The notes: generated from the sequence alone by a model not told the origin. 64,000 nucleotides of DNA from Kalmusia sp. IMI 367209 (GCA_027946365.1 JAPEUQ010000001.1:3534001-3598000); one strand, 5' to 3'. Positions 46,009-57,962 are shown, counted from the first letter of the stretch. Program-made: numbers and translations.

Positions 46009-47278
46009 CTAACCCGCGCTCCCTAGACTGCGCACATGGCTCTCAGCCTCATGCTCGAATTTCTTCTCTCCAATCTTCACTACTATCTTCGCCTTAATCC
46101 TATACACTCTCGACATCGCAAACCCAATAAAACTAGGTGGTATGAAGCCCGGTATTCTCGCTGTAAACCACGCTTCGGTATGCCCAGCTTGTTCTGTGCT
46201 ATTCTTCTCTCCCGGCAGCGGAACTTCATCTAGCTCGATGACTTGTAACTCAGGAAGCGAGTTTAAGCTTGTCTTGTGTTCACAGTATATACTATGCTCC
46301 GAGCCCGAGTAGAGGCCTGTGGGTGCATCCTCGGGCGTTTTGTCAGAATGATGGCCCCTCGCCCAATCATCCGCGGCCTTGTCGTACGCAGCGCGTATGA
46401 ATGTAAAGTCCAGGAGCTCGAGCTTGACGACTTTGAACTCTAGCACTGGAATTTGGACGACGGTATGTGATTTATTTAGCACAGCGAAGGTACTACTGAA
46501 TCTAAACTCAGAGCCAGAAGTAAATAAGTCAGGTAGTTCCAGACCGAGTTCAAATTCCAGCTTTGGTGTCTCGGAGGAGAATTTATCTGAAAGCTTCTGC
46601 CGGAAGCCAATAGATGCTGGATTTCGGCCGGTAAGACTAGAGCTCGCGAGTGTGAAGGACTTGGAATACCGAACTACGCTAAGAGGCGCGCCAACATTCG
46701 GGTTTAACGGCTGGAACATGATAGGCGATGTAGCAGTCAGGGGCTCCATGTGCTTCCCCACCCCGATACCAGGACATATAAAAATGGGCGGACACATCGT
46801 ACGTGATCGATGCATTGTCGGGCCAGTCAGGCCTCGATCCCCATGTAAATGTCGGCGGAAGGTGATGTGGCTGCACTGTCCAACGCGCATCCATATCGTC
46901 TTTATATCCTCCTATGCGATGCGAGCTTGTGCCTTCGGGTACGCGAAATTGAAATGGGAAGGAATAGCTTTGACCTGGATGAAGTTGCTGCTGCTGCGTA
47001 AAAAGGTTGAATGTGACGTTGAATAGGGGGACATTGTCACGGTAGTGACTGTAACTTCTATCGCTCCCTGTGCCGGAGGACGTACGTAGCCAAACGGAGG
47101 AGCGGCCCCGCAAAGAGACTTCGATGGCTTGGGGTAGTATGGGGATTGGCGTTGAGAGTGTAATTTGGCCGTAGATGGTGTCGTTCGGATTGAAGACTTT
47201 ATCTTGGGGGTTTAAGAGATGGAGGGCGAAAGCGGGCAGAGGTGGTGAGGGTCCTTTGCTGGATTTGAAAAGACCCAT
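46009..47278 (-). CDS. Arrestin-like protein with apparent 1-nt frameshift
   Basis: Arrestin-related proteins recruit ubiquitin ligase to membrane cargo for endocytosis. The first part (47278 to about 46785) reads ALHLLNPQDKVFNPNDTIYG, LPQAIEVSLRGRSSVWLRTS, SYSFPFQFRVPEGTSSHRIG and ITYDVSAHF, an arrestin N-terminal domain. The homologous continuation (ICPGIGVGKHMEPLTATSPI onward to the stop at 46009) lies in the next frame. The shift falls at a run of five A (46780-46784; T on the coding strand). The whole span is 1270 nt, that is 3 x 423 plus 1, so one extra base explains it. No GT-AG intron of sensible size fits. As given, the first frame stops about 33 codons after the shift. This may be a sequencing error, an allele-specific null, or a young pseudogene. 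Confidence 0.75.
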
Positions 47279-48879
47279 GATATACGGCCTAAGAGGTCGA
47301 TTTATTGCAGATTCCTCCGCAGCAATGATTCGAGAGCTGGAATGTGAAGTCTGGGATCCTTATGCGATGTCATTAATATATTTGTGACTTCTGTCCATAC
47401 GTTGGATAATTGCTCAGCCAACATCGCTGAGCGCAGCGAACAGCGGGCCTAACTTTCGGTGGCGCAGTCGTGCTTAGCCTCGTGTGTGAAAAGTAAGAAT
47501 CATGTGAAGCATCCAAGGATATCATCCATGTCAGAAGAATATGTCTATATCGAAGGTTCACTGCGCACAAAGACAATCGTAGGATCTCGAACGTCCGGAG
47601 TTTGAGACAAGATGACATTTGAATATTGACATGCGTGCTTGCCCGTTCCAAAAAATCGTGGTCCGCTTGAAATAGCCCCAAAGATACTGTGCGTGAGCTG
47701 TCCTGTAGGCGCTATATGGTCTATTAATCTATAGTATTAAAGCATACGGTCACGGCTGGTGGTAAGGGAGATAACCCATAATGGGCACCCTCCAGTCTTA
47801 GAACGTTCATCGGCACATACCTCGGCAATGCACCCTATAAATATGTTATACCGAACGATATGATTCAGAAAAATCTTATCTCACATCCATATTCACCGCT
47901 CCATCGTTCGTACTTGTGCTAGTACTCACATTCACCGCGCTGGTGATGGTGGGAGCGCTCATTTGGCGCCGCGCTAAGCGCACGGTCCACCGTCCTAATG
48001 GTTTATAAAGCTCTACGCCCCTCCACCTGCTCTTCTCCTCATACCCGCCGAGTTTTTCAGTTATCACCTTGTCTGACGACCAGGATACACCAACCGATTT
48101 CGGTGATCTAACCACCTGTTGATCTGTACCGAGCAGGGGCGATACCGCGGGTCTTGGGTATCGTTGCATCTTCTTCATCCGCCCTCAGAGCTTACAATAC
48201 TCTTCCCTCGGCTGAGTTTACGTCACCTCGATCTTGCGACCGACCTACACAGCTATCTGCCTAGGCCGCCAGACCCAAGGGTTGGCCCGTGCCTAGGAAG
48301 CAAACAGTGGACGTTGCTTCAAGGGTCGGTGCGTGCTGTGAACTCTGGAAGGTAAGACTGTGGACCTGGCCATTGGAATTACCAAAAGCATGTGCTCGGA
48401 CTACGTCTCGGGTTTGAGTAGGCTGCATGCTGGCTTCACTTCGGTGTCGTCCTTTGGCTCAGGCAGGTTGAACAAGGATGTTTCTTTCCACTTGGCGCCT
48501 TCAACAGGAGCCAAGTGCCGTTAGCACGAGTACTCACACTCTAGGGCGCATCGACAGGACCTCTACCCTTTGTGGAGTGTCTGCTCTGTACTTGACTATT
48601 TTAGATTCTGCCGGAGTTGCTGTCCGAAGGGTTCCGAGACCCGGATCGTCCTGCTTTCAGTAGGATTGGCGCAAACAGGTCCAGGATCGATTGCTAGGGA
48701 GCGTATGCCTGCTATTTACATACGACGAGGTCAGTATCTCCGGATGCTCGACACCTTTTTCATTAAGCTCCTTGCCAGTACGGCGAGGCTTGAGGAAGAA
48801 GGCTTCTGCAAACCTGTACGCTTATATTCTATATCCGCTCTCGCATGCAACAGTTCGCCATGCTCCATCCCCGTGATAA
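47279..48879. other. Intergenic, one weak small ORF
   Basis: About 1.6 kb between two leftward genes. Apart from the small leftward frame at 47876-48178 (annotated separately), no coding character was seen. Confidence 0.45.
47876..48178 (-). CDS. Possible small protein, weak evidence
   Basis: An ATG-started frame of 100 residues, polar and basic (SRWRGVELYKPLGRWTVRLA, then a Ser/Thr-rich end). It has no recognised motif, no membrane span and no upstream exon that could be joined. A frame of this length is expected by chance in a window of this size, so it is listed only because its composition is somewhat protein-like. Confidence 0.2.
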   Translation of the reverse strand: MKKMQRYPRPAVSPLLGTDQQVVRSPKSVGVSWSSDKVITEKLGGYEEKSRWRGVELYKPLGRWTVRLARRQMSAPTITSAVNVSTSTSTNDGAVNMDVR

Positions 48880-50560
48880 TTAAACTTTTCCGCGTACCTT
48901 CACTCTCACATTAAAATCGACTGGCTTCACGAACCACATATTCTGCGTCTTCCACCGCCGCTCGGGTACTTCAACCTCGAATTCGAACTTGCCCACAACA
49001 AGTGGCACTAGCTTGGACATCTCAAGGTGACCAATATGCCTTCCAATGCAGGTCCTAGCACCCATACCAAACTACAACAACATTAGATGCCACTCATCAT
49101 AATCCTTATATCTATCGATATAACTTACTGGAATCCAATGAGCCTCCATGGCCTTCAACTGCTCCCCTCCAGCCTCGATCCACCTCTCCGGCCTGAAGGC
49201 CGCAGCATCAGCACCCCAGACATCTTCGTCATAATGCGCAACCCAAGTATTCACCCCAATCTCCGTGCCTGCGGGGAAGTGCTCGTTCGATATATGCGCG
49301 CCGCCAGCGTTTACGACACGCCAGAGCGGGAGGCCAGTCCCCGGGTGCAATCGTAGACCCTCTTTGATACAAGCCTGCAGATACGGCATCTCCTGACTCG
49401 TCTTGAAGCTCACATGATCGGGCGTACACCGGCCCTCCGCTACGAACGTATCTATCTCTTGTCGAAGAGTATTCAAGGCCGACGGAGTAATGAGAAGGTG
49501 GTACAGGATGCTGCTCAGACTAAGCGCCGTGGTGTCGCTCCCAGCGACGATGTTGCTCATTGTCAGCGCGAAAACATGGTAGTCGCTCACGCTCGGCTTG
49601 CTAGCTTGCACATCCAGCATCTTATCCACGAAATCTTCTGGTCCTTCATCCCCCACTTCCTCTTTCTCTCTCGCTCCTTCAGGCTTCGCGGACCTCGCCG
49701 CCCTCTCCACCCTCCGCCTCTCCAAAATCCCCTGCGCAAACCTCATCAGATACGCCCTCCCCGCAGCGCCCGTTTGCGGAAACTTTTCAAGGATGGGGTA
49801 CAGCCAAGGATGTGCCCACGCATACACGCCCACAAGCGTCGAATACACCATACTCCTATCCAGCGCCCTGATCGTATTCCCTAGATCTTTGCCCTCGTCC
49901 AGAAACCCAAAGCGCTTACCATACGTTATAGCGCCGATGACATCGAAAGCGTAGCACTGGAGCCAGTGGCCCATATCGACCGTCTCGCCCTTTTGTGCGA
50001 TTTCATGGAGACGGAGAGAAAAGATGTCGGCGCATTCATCGGCGTAAGACTCGTAAGAGACGAGCGCGCTGAGGGCATACATGGCTGAATATAAGCGCCT
50101 GTTCTCAGCGTGGCGCCTGATGTTTCTGTCCGTGAAGAGCGTCCAGCGGTCGGGCGAGGGGTGTTTCCAGCCTTCGTACCTGCGGCCCCGTCAGCACATT
50201 CGTCTCTTTGTGCCACACGCTCATCTTCAAGGATCTGGATGCTTACCAAGAACTCTTCGCCATCTTGCTCTGCACGCCGTAGACGATCTTCTCCGGCGTG
50301 GAGAGACTGTACATGTACGGTCCAATCCGTACCACGGGTGTGAAATGCTCCCCTTCTTTAGCGTACTTGCGATGCAAGGCGATGAGGTCGCGCTCATGGT
50401 GGCCTTTGTAGATGCTATAGAAGTACCATGCTTTTGTGAATCGGGCGAGGGAGGGACCGGGTATAGATCTTAACGGAGAAAAGAGATTGGACAGGATGAC
50501 ATAAACAAAGCGTGAGAGAGCAGCTGCTAGGCCCGCGTAAACAATGTAGGTGAGATGCAT
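48880..50560 (-). CDS. Cytochrome P450 (pisatin-demethylase-like type), 3 exons
   Basis: A membrane-bound haem monooxygenase using an NADPH-P450 reductase. Exons (minus) 50560-50247, 50179-49129 and 49071-48880 give 518 residues, normal for fungal P450s. Residues 1-25 (MHLTYIVYAGLAAALSRFVY) form the ER anchor, followed by RSIPGPSLARFTKAWYF. The I-helix has NIVAGSDTTALSL (about 316), the ExxR is in CIKEGLRLHPGTGLP (about 378), FRPERWIEAGG is the PERF-type region, and the haem-Cys loop FGMGARTCIGRHIG (Cys near 463) begins exon 3. The segment DRWTLFTDRNIRRHAENRRL resembles CYP57-like enzymes. The substrate is unknown and no biosynthetic core gene is near, so detoxification or a stand-alone modification is as likely as secondary metabolism. 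Confidence 0.92.
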
Positions 50561-51108
50561 AGTGATAAGTGTTAGATACAATGGTACGAAACACTGAAAG
50601 CAAACTTAAAGATTAACGTAGGAAGAACGAGATGAGAAGTGTAAAGGATTTAAAAAGTGTGAGGAATTAATATATAAGGAGGACGGGTGCAGTGCTGTCG
50701 ACTAGAACTGTGATCTCCTCTCCGCACGCTTCCTCATGTCGAATGACGAAGGTAACTGACACTACCCCGCTCGGCCGAAATGCAGCCAGAACGGCTCGAT
50801 GCCGTCCTCCCTATTGTAGCTCGTAGCTTTCCGCCTCATCCGCGAACCTACAAATGCCGATGGATGCTACCGCGGAAAATAAGGTGCCTGGCGAAGGTTA
50901 GTAGAGGGTAATTTACCCCACACCCTGAACGCATGGAGAGACCTATGAGCTGTTTACACAAGGAGTAGCAAATAAGCCCAACAAATAGTCAAACAGAAAA
51001 CACGATGAGATCAAACGTGCTGATTTGATGCATACTTGTACAGACCTGCTCAAACTCGAGCGTCCATGTCTCCAGCCTTCATTGCTTCACACCACTGAGA
51101 CAAGTCCT
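50561..51108. other. P450 promoter and upstream gene 3' end
   Basis: About 550 bp. It includes a TATA-like element at 50669-50676 and AT-rich sequence. No gene was seen. Confidence 0.5.
50669..50676 (-). promoter_or_regulatory. Possible TATA-like box of the P450 gene
   Basis: TATATTAA on the minus strand, about 110 bp upstream of the P450 ATG. Position is plausible but the motif is common in AT-rich DNA. Confidence 0.3.
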
Positions 51109-53002
51109 TTAGAGGTCGAAAACACCGCCCATGCCCACTCTAACATCTACAAAATCCGCCCTCCACCCTTTGTACGCTGCAAGGCCCCTCTTAATCTCCC
51201 TTATTCTCTCAATCCTCTTCTTTCCCTCTTCCTCCTGCGCCTGCCTAAACGCATCCTCATCAAACTCGAAATCGTCTAGACTTCCCAGACTCTCCTGCCT
51301 CGCCTTGTGCACAGTTTCACGTTGCGGGCCCGCATTCGGATGCGACCTGCCCGTAAAAGCCGATATACCAGACTGAAGGACGTCTTGGAATGAAGAAGTC
51401 TGGCGGCCTGAGGCGCGCCGCGCGGTGGGTGTATTTCCGGAGAGGTCGACGTCGTCGAAGTCGGTAGCGTGGTCGTCGATGGAGGGCTGCATGGCTGTGC
51501 GCTTGTCGCGCCAGACGCCGCGGCGAAGCTCGAAGTTTTCTTCTTCGAGGGAGCGTACCTGGGCGAGGAGGCGGTCCCGCTCTTCGTCAACAAGTTCTTG
51601 CACGCTGCTGTCTTCGATAGAACCCAGATCAGCTTTTCGGCGGCGCTGCTCTGCTTCGCGGAGACGTGCATTTTCGTTGCTCAAGCCAGTCACGCGTGTT
51701 CGTAGTTCGGCTGCCTCGCGCTCGGTTTTCTTGTGCTCTTGTACGCGCGTTTGATTACGCGCATCGTTATCACGATGGAGCTGGGTAAGAGTATCAATTT
51801 TTTTCTCCAGCAGTTCGGCGCGAGACACGGAATCGGATGCCTTGCGATTAGCAGCTCCCAGCTCGGCTTCTAGCTGAGCGATACGCGTCTGTGCTGAGTC
51901 GCGATCGGAGCCTTCCTGTGCCGCCTGTTCACTTGCCTTCTCGAGATTGGCCTTGAGGTCTGAAAGTTCGGTTTTGGTAGAGCTAGCCTCTTGTTCGGCT
52001 TTTTGTAGCGCAGACTCCAGCGTGGAGATCTTCGCCTGCAATTCGTTATTCTTGCTCGTTTGGTCTGCGACCTGCTTGTTCAGATTCGAGATTTCTAGTT
52101 CCAGCGACTCAATCGACGCGTTTTTGGATTCGACTTGAGCGTTCAGGTCATCAATGGAGGCGGATTGGTTTGGGGTCGATGTCCGACGAGTTGCTTTCGA
52201 AGACTGTGATTGAAGATGCGAAAGCTGTCGCTTGAGTGACTCAACTTCTGACTTCTGTCCTATCTGTCAGCAGTTGTGCCCACTTCTTGAGCACAGAAGA
52301 TACTGCTCACCAGTTTCTCAGCCTCCTTGCCCTTCTCAGCTGCAAGAGCCGCCTCTCCGCGCCCTTCTCTCAGCTCTTCAAGCTCCTCTTCGCCCTTCTT
52401 CCACCTTGTCTCGCCCTGCTCCACCTCCGCGGCCAACCGCTTGTTCTCCCTCTCCAGCTCCTCAATGCGCTGCGCTTGCTCCCTGTAAATATCGCTTGAC
52501 ACCCCTCCTCCAGGCGTAGTGGCGGTCGGAGATGTAGGTCCTCCCGCAGAACGGTAGAATGAGGCAGATCGTTGGCGCGATTCGACGGCTATAGAGGGCT
52601 TGCGATTGTGAGACGGTGTCGACGAGGGTAGCTCGGTCGGCTCGTCATCTTCAACCTCGGCAGGGACAGAAGATGTGTTGGCTTCAGGGACTCCGGGCGC
52701 AGCAGCGGCTTCTTCTGCCTTCTCATCTTGTGCTTCTGTTGTGCCCGAGGCTTCGGCCTTTTCGTCCTTCTTCTTTGCGGTTCCCGCTTTCTTCGCATTT
52801 TTCTTCTTTAATGCTTCATACTATAGAATATGTGTTAGCACGTACCATCATGCTCGTCCATGCCAATGTTGCTTCTTGAAGGAGCTCTGTTGTCAGCAGC
52901 GGAGCTCCTGCTCATTCCGACGGAGAGCTTAAGAAGTCGTACACGCACCTTTTTCTTTGCGGCAGCGACCTTGGCAGCTTTCTCCTTGTCCTCGTCGGCC
53001 AT
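51109..53002 (-). CDS. Long coiled-coil (golgin-like) protein, 3 exons
   Basis: Exons (minus) 53002-52949, 52820-52311 and 52254-51109 (or a 9-nt longer third exon, both in frame) give about 569 residues. The N-terminus (MADEDKEKAAKVAAAKKK, then YEALKKKNAKKAGTAKKKDE) is Lys/Ala-rich. A Ser/Pro linker follows, then coiled coil from about residue 110 to 430 with continuous heptads (EQAQRIEELERENKRLAAEV; NNELQAKISTLESALQKAEQ). The C-terminus has conserved-looking FQDVLQSGISAFTGR, LGSLDDFEFDEDAFRQAQEE and REIKRGLAAYKGWRADFVDV. Similar fungal proteins are labelled 'M protein repeat' or golgin-type tethers. No GRIP domain was seen, so Golgi location is only an inference. Confidence 0.8.
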
Positions 53003-54598
53003 TTTTAGGTGTATATTTATTGCTAGATTACGAGGCGCGTAACTTACGGCGTGCTGTCAACACATTGATAGCTCCCACACACAGGTCGCTGATGCCAAGT
53101 GGAGCATCTCCAAAACGCGCTAGACCCCGAACAGGAAGGCTCCCTCTCTCTGTGCTCGAGGTCTGCCCCTCGTTCTTGCATCTCGTGTCGATTGCAAGCA
53201 CGACTACCTCCGTACAGCAATACAATCTTCATAGAGAGACTTATGCTCGGATTTCATCCATTTTAACTCTGACGCTATACATTTGAGGTCTGGCTCTGAA
53301 CCGGATAGGAAGCTTGGTGTGCCTTCCAAGATCTAAGGATCCTCATAATAATCTACATTCTATGTAACATCGAGAGAATCATCAGCATATGCACCCAGTA
53401 ATACGCCTATACCTACTGATTCAGAACATAACATCTGTTTTGCAAGCCTACAAAAGCGACGGCTCCTCCATATTTACCCCCACACATTCAAAGAGGTTGC
53501 AACTCTTGTGTCGCGGGGTGTCGCGCAAAGCGAGATTACACCTACGTACGCACTATACTAATATGCCGATATCAATATGTGCCTGATGCTATGAGACCGA
53601 GCGTATTTCGCTTCCAGATTCTGGGGAAGGGTTCGTTTGATGAGAGGCAGGGGAGCGGGATGTGATGCCTCCTGAAATCACACCTCGTGCTTGTTTCATG
53701 CTAATCATGGGAGCGACGATCTGGGGAAGGATAACGTGTTCTCAATTGGGACATTGTAGGAGGGTTGAAAGTGACACTGGTCGTAGTCTTATAGAAAGCG
53801 ATTGTGCCAACGATTGTGTAGGGGTAGATGGTCGACTTGAGGGCAAGGCAAGCTAGAGCAAGCATCATAATTCACTGAAGAACGGCCTTGCAGTTTAATA
53901 TTGCCAAGTTTGCATTTCAATAACTCGACTCGCCACCTCAGCACTATCTCGCTGGCAGCTAGATCGACAAAACGAGATTGTCCCATTCCATTCCTCCCCC
54001 CGAGACCAGCAAACTGTGCATGCCGAATATGAGGGCCTGTCCTTCGCTGCCCTACCAAAAGAAAAAAGTATAGTCGTTGGAGAGCCATTGAGCTCTCCTC
54101 ACCCACCAGGCTAGTGTGGCGTACAAGCATAAAGCAATGGCAGGGAATGTATGCTCGACGCAGCAAATGGGCGTAAATGAGGGCAAGAAAAGGAGATAGA
54201 GGCGGTATGTGGGTTGTCAAAAAGAAAAGGGTATGCTCCTCCGCACCGGTCAAGATATTCCAGAAATCGTCCCATCTCAGAAATCTAGATACCTGTCCTT
54301 CCAGCACTGGACACAACGTGGTATAGAAAAGAAAGTTATGGTGCAAAAAGAAAGTGGTGTATGTAGTGATCCGGTTCACGTTCCAAATCGAGAGATGCAT
54401 CGCAATATGCGCCATGGAAAAGGATTCGTAACCTCGCTGTCAAAAACTCCGTGTCATGCGAGAGAGAAAGAAAATGGTGGATGCGCTCGATATGCCATGA
54501 ATTCGTGCCATCAACGTGCGGCCGCGTGAATGGCGGCTAGGGACTAGCTGCATTAGGGGATGTAGAAGTATATGTGGCCGTAAACTCAACAACAGCAG
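53003..54598. other. Intergenic, no gene seen
   Basis: About 1.6 kb between two leftward genes. Open frames up to about 208 codons at 53789-54415 (minus) have irregular composition and no motif. It likely contains the long 3' region of the large disordered protein and the promoter of the coiled-coil gene. Confidence 0.45.
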
Positions 54599-57316
54599 TC
54601 AAGTACGGGACGACTCTTTCGGTTTCCAAAATTGCATGAGCTTGCTAAGGCGCTTATGCTTTTTCTTGGATTCCTTGTGAGGATTTTCCATATATTCAGA
54701 TTGTGGCCGAGTCTCGATTGACAGCTTGCTCCTCTCGCCAAAAGAGGAAGTGTTGATCAAGCGGGAAAGGCTTGCAATGCTCGACCGCTTTCGGCGGCGC
54801 GATTCGACGTCACTCGGCGCAGAACAGAGAGATGCGGAGCGATCTCCCGGTTGGCGAGGACTAGGGAATGCAGGGAATGCACTCTGCATGGCACTCGTCA
54901 TAGTAGACCGAGACGACGTCAGAGACGGAACGTCGTCTACTGATACGCGAAGTTCCGGCCCAGGCTCTCCAAAACGTGGTGAAGGCATAGCTTGGTAATC
55001 AGTCATGGAAGAGGCAGCCGTGCCTAGGCGTGGGGTGTCGAACGAGATTTGGCTGGACCTGAAATCCGGTGAGGGAAAAGATGATGTGAAGGTATCTGGT
55101 GTCATCAAGTTCTGTTGCGGCAAAGGGAGAGATAAATTCATAACGGGGTGAGCCTCCTTTGTGTCACTTGCAGGAATGGAAGGTGTGACCGTAGAATCGG
55201 AAGAATGCGTTAGAGATGAAGTCCGAGGCTCTTCGTAATCCTCGACAACCTCCACCACATCAGCTCCTGTTGAATGCGTGGCTTCCTCAACGCTCGGCAA
55301 TTGGTCTGGAAGCGTATGTGGAGAGCAGGGTTCAGACGAGTCCTGTTCTCGCTTTTTTTCGCTCCGCTTCAGACCAAGACCGTCATTAAAGTTCCAGTTG
55401 ATGGATGAACCGTTTTGATGCTCGTCAGTTTCAACGACTTGAATCTTTGGTTCTTCAGGCTCTTCGTGCTCCTCGCCAGTTGCAGGCTCGGAATTGATGC
55501 TTTTTTCGCTAGACTTGGCGGCGTCGTCTTCGGGTTCCTCTTCTTCAAACACATCGGCCATTGTCGATGTCGTAGCCACTGCTGTATTTCGAAGCTCAAA
55601 GGGTACCAGTTCAGGGGCACTCTCAGTTCGCCGGTGATTCTGGAGCAGTCCACCCGCACTGTGCATGGCTCGTCGGTGTGCGGCAAAACCGCGCTGTCCA
55701 CGGGTGTTGGCACCTTGCGGAGTGTTGAACGGCCCTAATGCTGCATCCAAATCAATGACGGGATTCATCGTATCAGAGTCTACACGCTTGAGCTCGCGGG
55801 GCTGCCATGAAGCGTAATCAGTCTGTGCTTTTGGAGCAGTAGTTGCATCGGTGGGTGACACAATAGTGACTGTATTATCGACATCAAAATTAGCCTCGAA
55901 ATCCAGATCCTCGGATCCGTCGGAGTCTATGTCTGTAGAAGATTGGGGTGGCGGCGTTGACGCTCGACCTTTGACCTTCTTGCTATGTTTGGCTTTCTTA
56001 GGGATAATTGAGCTTGCCCATGATTTGACCTTCCTCGGTGCTCGGTTGGATTTGCGAGACTTTGTCTTTTCGGTCTGCTCAGCGGTTTCCTCATCATCGA
56101 CCATTGGTGAAGGTAGAGGTGACTCTATAGGAACAGACAGAGCTAGATCGGACGTGCTTGCCAGAGTTGGCACGGAAGGATCGCTTCGTCGAGGTTCCAA
56201 GCGAAAGAAGCTTCGGCGTTTGGTCGGAAGGGTTACATTGCTGGGATTGGTAGCCGCCGTAGGAGACACCGCTGACGATGGACGCTTGCGGTTCGTCGCA
56301 TCATCAGCAAATTTGGTATTCCTCTGGTTATCGAGGATGGCTCCGGCGGTACTAGGGCGGATTTCGTCTTCAACCGTGCTGAGCGTGGGGCGGCCGGTTC
56401 GGAATGACTGTGGGCTCGAGGTACCGGCACTGATGACGGATGACAGACTATTGGTCGCAGAGTGGCCCCGAAGTGTTGACAAGGACGTCTCTGTTTCTGA
56501 CGAAATGGTCGAAAGCGGGCGGATGTACTCGACTTTGTCGGAGAAACCAACTCGTGCTCTCGAGGGCGGTCGTTGGGTGCTGTCTGTCTCTTGAAGTGCC
56601 CCAGCATCCCGCAACGACGGCTGCGACATTGACTTGTTCACTGAATGACCAAACGCGAATTGTGGACCCTCTGAGGGAGTCACGGGTGCACTGTCTGCTC
56701 GTGGATGTGCCGGAGGGTTCATAATCGAGGAGAGGTCATGCGAGGATATAGCACCCGAGCGGCGGTGGGCGTGCCCACGTCGTCCTGCAGGAGGGCCAGG
56801 TCGTAGATTATTATTCGGTGGAGGTAGTATGCCGTCGCCTTTCGTGGGACTAGTACTCATCAGTGACGTGCCTCCTGATCGGCCGTCTCCTCCGATGAAT
56901 TCGCTACCTCCACGCCTGTGTCCACCAATTGGTCTCGAGGGTGTTGTGGGCGTCGCCACTGGAGACAGCGATGGTGAAGTTGCTGCCGTGGGCGGCTTCG
57001 GCGTCCCGGCCGGGTTGAAACTGAAGTCGGGCAGAGCACTGATAGATTTTCCTCTTCCATGAGCAGAGCCCCGGCGGGCGGCGGGGTATGCTTGGAGCGA
57101 CATTGGGCGAGCACTGGCAGCGGGTGCAGGTGCAGGTGCAGGTTCTGCTGGCGAAGTGCTTTCTGGGTCTCGCATGGGGAAGGAGAAGTCGGGGTTCGGC
57201 AGCAGCTCGATGGGGCCGGCCTGCGACGGACGGCGGCGTTGGTACAGCGGTGAACCGACAGCGGTAGATTGCTGTGTCTGCGTCACCTGCTGTCGTGGCA
57301 GCGCGATCTGAGCCAT
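54599..57316 (-). CDS. Large disordered protein of the 'cell wall proline rich' type
   Basis: A single frame of 905 residues from the ATG at 57316 (MAQIALPRQQVTQTQQSTAV); an in-frame ATG 26 codons upstream is less likely. Most of it is low complexity (Ser, Pro, Thr, Glu, Arg) with recurrent motifs: ELLPNPDFSFPM and ISALPDFSFNPAG (a repeated PDFSF element), SRPIGGHRRGGSEFIGGDG and GRRGHAHRRSGAISSHDLS. No signal peptide is present, which argues against a true wall location despite the name used for relatives. The C-terminus is basic (KESKKKHKRLSKLMQFWKPK), as in proteins that contact membranes or nucleic acid. Multiple RRxS-type sites suggest kinase regulation. Function is unknown. Confidence 0.75.
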   Translation of the reverse strand: MAQIALPRQQVTQTQQSTAVGSPLYQRRRPSQAGPIELLPNPDFSFPMRDPESTSPAEPAPAPAPAASARPMSLQAYPAARRGSAHGRGKSISALPDFSFNPAGTPKPPTAATSPSLSPVATPTTPSRPIGGHRRGGSEFIGGDGRSGGTSLMSTSPTKGDGILPPPNNNLRPGPPAGRRGHAHRRSGAISSHDLSSIMNPPAHPRADSAPVTPSEGPQFAFGHSVNKSMSQPSLRDAGALQETDSTQRPPSRARVGFSDKVEYIRPLSTISSETETSLSTLRGHSATNSLSSVISAGTSSPQSFRTGRPTLSTVEDEIRPSTAGAILDNQRNTKFADDATNRKRPSSAVSPTAATNPSNVTLPTKRRSFFRLEPRRSDPSVPTLASTSDLALSVPIESPLPSPMVDDEETAEQTEKTKSRKSNRAPRKVKSWASSIIPKKAKHSKKVKGRASTPPPQSSTDIDSDGSEDLDFEANFDVDNTVTIVSPTDATTAPKAQTDYASWQPRELKRVDSDTMNPVIDLDAALGPFNTPQGANTRGQRGFAAHRRAMHSAGGLLQNHRRTESAPELVPFELRNTAVATTSTMADVFEEEEPEDDAAKSSEKSINSEPATGEEHEEPEEPKIQVVETDEHQNGSSINWNFNDGLGLKRSEKKREQDSSEPCSPHTLPDQLPSVEEATHSTGADVVEVVEDYEEPRTSSLTHSSDSTVTPSIPASDTKEAHPVMNLSLPLPQQNLMTPDTFTSSFPSPDFRSSQISFDTPRLGTAASSMTDYQAMPSPRFGEPGPELRVSVDDVPSLTSSRSTMTSAMQSAFPAFPSPRQPGDRSASLCSAPSDVESRRRKRSSIASLSRLINTSSFGERSKLSIETRPQSEYMENPHKESKKKHKRLSKLMQFWKPKESSRT

Positions 57317-57962
57317 GGTGAAGCAGCTGAGGGCCCCGAGGGACGCGATCGACTGCGGCGGGCAGCTTGACGAAATTAGGGGAGTGTGATGCAACGCTCT
57401 GCTTGGCCCGACAGCGAGATTTGCGGCTTGCGTTCCAGGGAGCGGCGGTCACCGACGATGTGGTTGGTTGGACGGCAGCGTTGTCGAGGTGCTACGAAGG
57501 CGGGCACAGCGGAATCGAGACGAAACAGACGCGCTCGAGGTACAAAGTGCTGACGAGATTACTACTTGGGCGAGACACTGGTCAGCACGCAGATTGGAGG
57601 GCCGTCTAAGCCTTTGCTCGCTCGCCGGGGCGCATACGGTATACTTGGTGTAGGAGGGCCGCTATCAGTAGACAGGCGGCGGTCGCAAGAAGTCGGTTGA
57701 GTGAGAGCCAGTACACCCAAGGCAAGATTAAGGAATGACAGTGAAATGAACGGACAGATACCGCCCGTCGACTGACAGCGTGCCGCGGCCGCTGTCGAGT
57801 GCGACTTGGGTTCCAAAGGGAGGAGGAGGGGGAGGAGGATAGAGGGTGGGGAGAGGGTTGGTGATGCAGTGCGGGCGAGGGTTCGAGAGAGAGATGGCAG
57901 CCGTCGCTTTGGGGAGAAGCCGCAACCGACTAGTCGCTGCCGGGGCGCTCCTGCCCTGCACG

